The notes beneath the pieces were generated by a model that worked only from the letters and a program-made list of their open reading frames with translations, was not told where the DNA came from and made no database searches. This document shows, in pieces, positions 51,537 to 52,981 of a stretch of 52,981 nucleotides of DNA. Position 1 is the stretch's first letter. Each line of letters starts with the position of its first letter. This stretch comes from an uncultured Clostridia bacterium (GTDB lineage: Bacteria > Bacillota > Clostridia > Christensenellales > Borkfalkiaceae), in NCBI GenBank assembly GCA_934271265.1, contig CAKQRE010000014.1, positions 1-52,981 on the forward strand, given 5' to 3'. A program made the position numbers and the translations under genes.

Positions 51537-51642
51537 CGGAAGGGTTTGTCTTTTTTCTGCTTTTCGAAGGACGGTTTTCGGGCAACAAGTTTCCGTATAA
51601 GTCGATAAACAATTGTTTTATTGAGGCAAAAGGAGAAAGCAT

Positions 51643-52413
51643 TTGCTCAGATTTGTTTTTGTTCTTACGTTTTATTTTTACATATCCGCGTATTTCATCG
51701 TGAAAATGAAAATCTATCTCCGCACGAAAAAAGACGATTTCGAATTTCGGTATCGTTACACGCGAAAGTCGATCCGATTTGTCGCTGCGAGAAGCCGCGC
51801 TACGGTAAAGTGTTACGGAGAAGAAAATCTGCCCGAAGAAAACGGATACGTGATGCTTGCAAACCATCAGGGGAAGTTCGACGTGCTCGCCGTGGTATCC
51901 TCGCACGAAAAGCCGCTGTCCGTCGTGGCAAAAAAGAAAAAAACGAGATATCCGCTTGTTCGTCAGGTTATGGAAATGCTTGACAGCACCAGGATCGATA
52001 CCGAAGATCTTCGTTCCGTCGCGACGGCATTCCGCGACGTGGAGCGCAATATCGAAAACGGAAGGAATTACCTTATTTTTCCCGAAGGGAAATTCGGGAA
52101 AAATCACAATCATCTGATCGAATTTCATACGGGTTGTATCGGGATCGTCAAAAAAACGAAATGTCCGATCGTTCCCGTCGCGCTGTACGATACGTATAAG
52201 GTCTACAATGAGAATTCTCTGAAGAAAACGGAATGCAGCGTAACCTATCTTTCCCCTATCTATTACGAGGAATACAAAGATCTTTCAAAACGCGAGATCG
52301 CGGATCTTGTGAAACAGCGGATCGAAGACGCGATCGATCAAATAGAAAACGACGGTTGCCGTGCCGGCGGGTCTTCCGCAGGCGGGGAAGACCGTGAAGT
52401 CGCGGCGTGCTGA
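51643..52413 (+). CDS. PlsC-type acyltransferase, TTG start
   Basis: 256 residues from a TTG with AGGAG seven bases upstream. One N-terminal membrane segment (about 2-20), then LANHQGKFD (HX4D) and FPEGKFGKN in place of EGTR. The tail is basic and Gly-rich. Third gene of the plsC-dgk-plsC set; a 14-bp motif is just before its ribosome site (51595-51608). Substrate not assigned. Confidence 0.82.
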   Translation: MLRFVFVLTFYFYISAYFIVKMKIYLRTKKDDFEFRYRYTRKSIRFVAARSRATVKCYGEENLPEENGYVMLANHQGKFDVLAVVSSHEKPLSVVAKKKKTRYPLVRQVMEMLDSTRIDTEDLRSVATAFRDVERNIENGRNYLIFPEGKFGKNHNHLIEFHTGCIGIVKKTKCPIVPVALYDTYKVYNENSLKKTECSVTYLSPIYYEEYKDLSKREIADLVKQRIEDAIDQIENDGCRAGGSSAGGEDREVAAC

Positions 52414-52448
52414 AAGCACCCTTGCCGAAATGCCGCGCGAAAAACAGA

Positions 52449-52487
52449 TAAAAACCCTTCCGGGAAATCTCCGGAAGGGTTTCTTTT
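52449..52487 (+). terminator. Intrinsic terminator
   Basis: AAACCCTTCCGG / CCGGAAGGGTTT with a seven-base loop and T-run ends the lipid gene set. Confidence 0.9.
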
Positions 52488-52539
52488 TCTCATAAATACT
52501 AAGCCTGATGTCCTTTCGGGGCGTAACAAAAACCAATCG

Positions 52540-52686
52540 CTCACCTTTCTCGTCATTCTGACCCGGCTTGCCTGACGGACTCGGGAAGAATCTGAGAAAG
52601 GTGAGGGGGAAGAAATAAAAATATGCCATTTTCAGATCCTTCGGAAGCCGGGCAAGAGGCATGGCTCAGGATGACGAGAATGGCAT
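52540..52686. repeat. Two GTCATCCTGAG-type elements with different self-complementary arms
   Basis: Element 1 (52540-52604): arms CTCACCTTTCTC / GAGAAAGGTGAG around GTCATTCTGACCC...AAGAATCT. Element 2 (52623-52686, inverted): arms ATGCCATT / AATGGCAT around AGATCCTTC...CTCAGGATGAC. Confidence 0.85.
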
Positions 52687-52727
52687 TTCCGGAGCTTGAG
52701 CCGAAGTGTGCGGTAATTGCAATTTTC

Positions 52728-52790
52728 CAAGTTTTCGCCCCACCTGACGGGCTGACAGAGACAAGAAAACGCTACAAACAAATATAATCT
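52728..52790 (-). repeat. 64-bp dispersed repeat, copy 2
   Basis: Inverted copy of 13284-13347. The remaining sequence to 52981 has no gene; the last bases (TAATACTGCGTTATCCTCAC) match part of the MITE interior at 27710-27730, so another repeat copy starts at the window edge. Confidence 0.8.
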
Positions 52791-52981
52791 AAAGGTTTCA
52801 ATACCGATAAAGGCTTCGTCCCTTAAGGACTAAGGGCACACGAAAAGTTACTGCAATGATAAACCCGCATGGGATAAACGGAGTTCTCGGAAAAAGGTGA
52901 TGAAGCCGGGAAAAACTCGGATTTGTCAAGGTTTTAAGCGCACGGAAAACCCATAATACTGCGTTATCCTCACTTATAGTA

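Overview
The window looks like chromosomal DNA from around the replication origin of a Firmicutes-type bacterium, most likely an uncultured, anaerobic, gut-type Clostridia member. This is inferred from gene content: jag-yidC-yidD-rnpA-rpmH-dnaN block, rsmG, mnmG, dnaA, recF, parB, ftsH, a B12-independent glycyl-radical enzyme, an ECF transporter S-component and abundant DUF-type membrane proteins. Ribosome binding sites are strong (GGAGG-like), vegetative promoters are TTGACA-17/18-TATAAT-like, and TTG and GTG starts occur. No prophage, CRISPR array, rRNA or intact transposase gene was seen.

Layout. 0.3-4.5 kb: phosphatase, XRE regulator with a divergent small HTH protein, LOG protein, Mrr-like nuclease and a DUF2156-GNAT fusion. 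4.7-8.0 kb: parB and ftsH, with a structured leader between them. 8.45-9.0 kb: six tRNA genes on the minus strand. 9.4-12.75 kb: glycyl-radical dehydratase plus a short activase. 12.8-13.4 kb: a repeat island. 13.5-17.2 kb: DUF697 protein, BspA-like lipoprotein and two small unknowns. 17.4-22.5 kb (minus): jag, yidC, yidD, rnpA, rpmH, dnaN. 22.46-22.9 kb: AT-rich DnaA-box and DnaA-trio-like region. 22.9-29.2 kb (plus): rsmG, zinc-ribbon protein, YfhO, a DUF1003 gene broken by a MITE, DUF4177 and a lipoprotein. 29.4-32.9 kb: amidase, a dense DnaA-box cluster, MarR-DegV operon and an XRE membrane regulator. 33.0-37.9 kb: small protein, mnmG and dnaA (minus), then recF (plus). 38.0-44.9 kb: Mrp ATPase, a GT8/acyltransferase cluster containing a fusion protein, MATE exporter. 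45.0-48.4 kb: TcdA, rhodanese-TtcA fusion, then a cobalamin-riboswitch operon (DUF4430 lipoprotein and ECF S-component). 48.5-52.4 kb: DUF368 lipid-carrier translocase, then PlsC - diacylglycerol kinase - PlsC. 52.4-53.0 kb: a second repeat island.

How it fits together. Replication genes are in three separate blocks (parB; jag-to-dnaN; mnmG-dnaA-recF), and DnaA boxes are concentrated in two places 7.6 kb apart, neither of them directly beside dnaA. The lipid and envelope genes at 39-52 kb look like glycolipid and phospholipid handling. The intergenic DNA carries at least three repeat families: (1) a 14-bp motif, consensus CTATAAG(T/C)(C/T)G(A/T)T(T/A)A, present 14 times and almost always between genes; (2) a 36-nt palindrome beginning ATGCCGGGCAAG, five solo copies plus a 277-bp MITE with the same ends inside the DUF1003 gene; (3) GTCATCCTGAG-core elements whose flanking arms differ between copies yet remain self-complementary. 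These repeats, the split origin, the YidC with a roughly 300-residue external insertion, the GT8-acyltransferase fusion and the riboswitch-controlled DUF4430/ECF pair are the main points of interest.
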